DNA of 64,000 nt from contig CAXYDN010000007.1 of NCBI GenBank assembly GCA_964276145.1, positions 186,001 to 250,000 on the forward strand, given 5' to 3'. Both the position numbers and the translations under genes were made by a program. This stretch comes from SCGC-AAA076-P13 sp964276145. Its GTDB lineage: Bacteria > Pseudomonadota > Gammaproteobacteria > Magnimaribacterales > D2472. Positions 61,300 to 64,000 of this stretch are shown here, piece after piece (within the stretch, counting starts at the first letter, position 1; each line of letters starts with the position of its first letter). The notes beneath the pieces are model-generated. The model did not search any database. It saw only the letters and a program-made list of their open reading frames with translations, and was not told the DNA's origin.

Positions 61300-64000
61300 T
61301 TAAAAGCTGCTTCCAAACATTATGCCAAAGGTCCTTGGATCAGTGTAAGTAGCAAATTGAGCTCCACCCTGAAGCGCGCTTGCTGCAGCCCATGAACCAA
61401 TTAGAACATTGTCTTGAATATTTTTAACATAAAATGCGGCATGCCAGTCTTTATTATTTGGTTTATAAGTAATGCTTAAATCCATGAAATCATGAGCAGG
61501 CATTCTTGATCTATCAGTATTAAAGACATTCCCCTCTCTTTCTGACATATACCTATATGTAAGCCTTGCTGTTGTAACGCTATTTGTAAGATTAATATCA
61601 TGATTTATTGCAATACTATAAGATTTCTTTGGTGACTGTGGTAGCTTGTTTCCGGAAACATCGACCGCTGTTCCAAGGCCTGCTGATGGACACATTACTC
61701 CAGCTGCAGGATTAAACGGTAATGTACATACATAACCTGCAGATTTAAATAGAAGACCTTTATCTGTAAGAACATACCTAAGAATCCCTTGAGGATCTAC
61801 AGATACAGGCGGTGAAAGAATTGCAGTTGCTTGATTTATATTTACAGGCGATATAGTAGAAAATTCTTTGATTTCACTTTCAACAAATAACCACGTGGCA
61901 TCAAGTCTAGTTGTTTCGCTCAAAAAGAATACCATATTGCCTTCTAAACCTTCTATTTCTGCATCAACATTATTATTTCTTGATCCGGCATTTACGATTG
62001 CTGAAATTAACATTCCGTCAGTTGAGTTTTGAAAGTAGGTAGAATTTAGAAGCATTGCTCCATCCATGAGAATACCTTTAAAACCTAATTCAAAAACACC
62101 TGTTTCTTCAGGATCATATGGATCTGGTGTTCCAGTTTCGTTTGGGTTATTACCACCTGCTTTTACAGCAGTAGTATAACTTCCATAAATCATTACATCA
62201 TCTGAAAGATCATGTTGAAGTGCTACTTTATAAGCTGTTGAATCATCAGATTCCACAACGGTTGTTGGGAAGAAACCATATTCACCTGATACTCTTTGAG
62301 ATAATGGATATCTATCATAACCACAACTAAAGGTAGTTATACATGATTGAATATTATCAGTCACTGTGTCATCGTTGTATCTTAAGCCTAAAGTTAGTTT
62401 GGTTGCATCTGAAAAGTCTAAATACATTTCACCAAATAAAGCAAAAGATTCTGTATGAACGTGATCATCATTTAAATAACCTTGTAATTCTGTGGGTACT
62501 TCATATTGCGGTGTAGCATTTAGTAATGCCATTAGGCCTGCAGGTGTTAAAGTTCCAGGAGCTCCTAAAACTAAAGGTAGAAATAAATCAGTAGAGCCAT
62601 AACCAGTAAGAGCTCCGCCGAATACCGGTATATTATATGGGTGTTGTGCAGCTATACTAATCATATTCCAGGCCGCAGTTTGAATCTGATATACATTGTG
62701 ATTTTTTGAATCAAGAGTGTATGCCCCAACAGTATAATTAAATGGTCCATCAAAATTAGAGATCAGTGAAGCTTCAAATTGTTTGCCATATGTTCTTACA
62801 TTTGAAAATTCGTATGTTCTGTCAGAATCAATGTCTTCACAAAAACCTTTTCCAAACCCACCAAAACAACCGTTCCAAGAGATTGGTCCGAGACCAAATT
62901 GAGGAGCAAGACCTACAAAAGGTTCGCTAGCAACGGAATAATCATTATCATTCATATGATAATAGTCTCTATGGCCATATGAATATTTAAAATTCAATGT
63001 TAAATCGTCTCTAAGCTCATGATTTAACTCAAGAGTTGAAAATCTAGCTGTTTGTTGATGAACAGGATCCCTATCTAAGTTTGCAAATCTAAAACTATCT
63101 GGACTCACTGTATTAGCATATGAGTTCGTATTGGCAGTAAAGTCCAAAGCTGCAATTAAGTTAAATAAAGCAGCTGTACTTCCTCTTGAATCAGGAGTTG
63201 CATTTGGCTGACCTCTCTCTAAAGGGTTACACCCATATAAAGGATGAGGATCACAATATACAGTTCCAACATTTGTTCTATTATCATCTCCTTCAAATTG
63301 TTCTGTGGTTAGCTTTAGAGTTGTGCTGTCTCCAATATCCCAATCCATAGAAAATCTTAAGCCCCAGCTATCAATATCATTAAAATCATTGCCTGTATTG
63401 ATATTATGTGTCGTCCCGTCTCTTTTCTTTGAAACTAACGCAAGTCTTGTTCTTATAGATTCTGTAATAGGTATGTTTACATGAGCATTAAATTGCTTAG
63501 TTGATAAATTACCTAATTCAATGTTGTATGAAGCTCCAAATTCTCTTGTGGGTCTGGCAGTTATCATATTAATAATACCGCCAACAGCATTTCTTCCAAA
63601 TTTAGTTCCTTGAGGTCCTTTTAAAACCTCTATTCTCTCCACATCAAAAAATCCAATATCAGCAATGGATGAAGAATTGTAGTTATGGCCATTAGAGGCT
63701 GTAACTATTGAGCCAATAACAGCTGCGCCAACCCCATATGATCCTGTGCCTCTCATGGAATAACTGGCACCAGAGCCAATACCCTTGTCTATAACTAAAC
63801 CTGGAACAACCTCAGCAAGATCACTGATATCTTCAATCATATTTTCAGCAATACTTTCTGAAGTAAATGCCTCAATGGATAATGCAATATCTTGAATAGA
63901 TTCGCTTTTCTTAGTTGCTGTAACAACGACTTCCTCAACTTCCTGAGACAAAGTACTTAATGAAAAGAAAAATAAAGCAGTGAAAGTAACAAAAGAAAAT
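61300..64000 (-). CDS. TonB-dependent receptor, partial at 5' end
   Basis: Outer-membrane gated transporter. The stop is at 61300; the frame runs through the right edge, where the last codons look like a signal peptide (F-F-F-S-L-S-T-L-S-Q), so the start lies just beyond. TonB box V-E-E-V-V-V-T-A-T, plug with M-R-G-T-G-S-Y-G and V-L-K-G-P-Q-G-T, and a 22-strand barrel ending in phenylalanine. It is a close tandem paralogue of the frameshifted receptor, sharing plug and C-terminal features. Ligand unknown; no siderophore or vitamin genes are nearby. Confidence 0.93.
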   Translation of the reverse strand, partial: FSFVTFTALFFFSLSTLSQEVEEVVVTATKKSESIQDIALSIEAFTSESIAENMIEDISDLAEVVPGLVIDKGIGSGASYSMRGTGSYGVGAAVIGSIVTASNGHNYNSSSIADIGFFDVERIEVLKGPQGTKFGRNAVGGIINMITARPTREFGASYNIELGNLSTKQFNAHVNIPITESIRTRLALVSKKRDGTTHNINTGNDFNDIDSWGLRFSMDWDIGDSTTLKLTTEQFEGDDNRTNVGTVYCDPHPLYGCNPLERGQPNATPDSRGSTAALFNLIAALDFTANTNSYANTVSPDSFRFANLDRDPVHQQTARFSTLELNHELRDDLTLNFKYSYGHRDYYHMNDNDYSVASEPFVGLAPQFGLGPISWNGCFGGFGKGFCEDIDSDRTYEFSNVRTYGKQFEASLISNFDGPFNYTVGAYTLDSKNHNVYQIQTAAWNMISIAAQHPYNIPVFGGALTGYGSTDLFLPLVLGAPGTLTPAGLMALLNATPQYEVPTELQGYLNDDHVHTESFALFGEMYLDFSDATKLTLGLRYNDDTVTDNIQSCITTFSCGYDRYPLSQRVSGEYGFFPTTVVESDDSTAYKVALQHDLSDDVMIYGSYTTAVKAGGNNPNETGTPDPYDPEETGVFELGFKGILMDGAMLLNSTYFQNSTDGMLISAIVNAGSRNNNVDAEIEGLEGNMVFFLSETTRLDATWLFVESEIKEFSTISPVNINQATAILSPPVSVDPQGILRYVLTDKGLLFKSAGYVCTLPFNPAAGVMCPSAGLGTAVDVSGNKLPQSPKKSYSIAINHDINLTNSVTTARLTYRYMSEREGNVFNTDRSRMPAHDFMDLSITYKPNNKDWHAAFYVKNIQDNVLIGSWAAASALQGGAQFATYTDPRTFGIMFGSSF

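Overview
The window is a low-GC chromosomal stretch of a gammaproteobacterium. It has gammaproteobacterial operon orders (queA-tgt-yajC-secD-secF; rpoE-rseA-degP-lepA-lepB-rnc-era-recO-acpS; smc-zipA-ligase; a full ccmABCDEFGHI cluster), very short intergenic gaps, many overlapping start/stop codons, trimmed proteins, TonB-dependent receptors and a SAM-II-like riboswitch before metY. Together these suggest a streamlined marine lineage such as SAR86; that placement is inference. There is no rRNA operon, CRISPR array or insertion sequence.

Layout. 1-1200: a lipoprotein gene cut by the left edge, a cluster of seven TGGCTAC repeats, and tRNA-Glu; this junction looks like an attachment site of an integrated element. 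1.25-8 kb: trmJ, a catalytically degenerate suhB, and the queA-tgt-yajC-secDF operon. 8-10.3 kb: tRNA-Leu and proBA. 10.4-12.5 kb: a candidate small RNA and a lipoprotein with a cupredoxin-like copper site. 12.5-24.3 kb: a long, mostly overlapping minus-strand run from sdhE and the sigma-E system through translation, protein export, cell-wall lipid and tRNA/rRNA modification genes. 24.3-29 kb: ygfZ, ung, a DnaA-box cluster, serA and glpK. 29-33.9 kb: nrdAB behind paired NrdR boxes flanked by DnaA boxes, then a hemolysin-III-like gene. 33.9-43.3 kb: assorted metabolism (GST, SDR, AlkB, malate dehydrogenase, alkylsulfatase, M16C peptidase) and a lytic transglycosylase. 43.3-48.2 kb: smc-zipA-DNA ligase. 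48.3-54.4 kb: cytochrome c maturation. 54.4-58.3 kb: a glycosyltransferase-like gene, metY with its riboswitch, a cupin, a secreted EEP-family nuclease/phosphatase and a thioesterase. 58.3-64 kb: two tandem paralogous TonB-dependent receptors, the first broken by a frameshift and the second running off the right edge.

The most unusual part is the chromosome-maintenance operon at 43.3-48.2 kb. The slot normally held by NAD-dependent ligA holds a T4-like ATP-dependent DNA ligase. The SMC protein beside it is about 995 residues, shows no recognisable hinge domain, and contains two internal duplications; ZipA has only a very short linker. Other points are a SuhB that has lost most metal ligands, an anti-sigma factor carrying an RseB-like tail, a shortened TsaB, a ygfZ whose conserved N-terminus has no ATG/GTG/TTG start, and a candidate small RNA with C-rich anti-Shine-Dalgarno loops.
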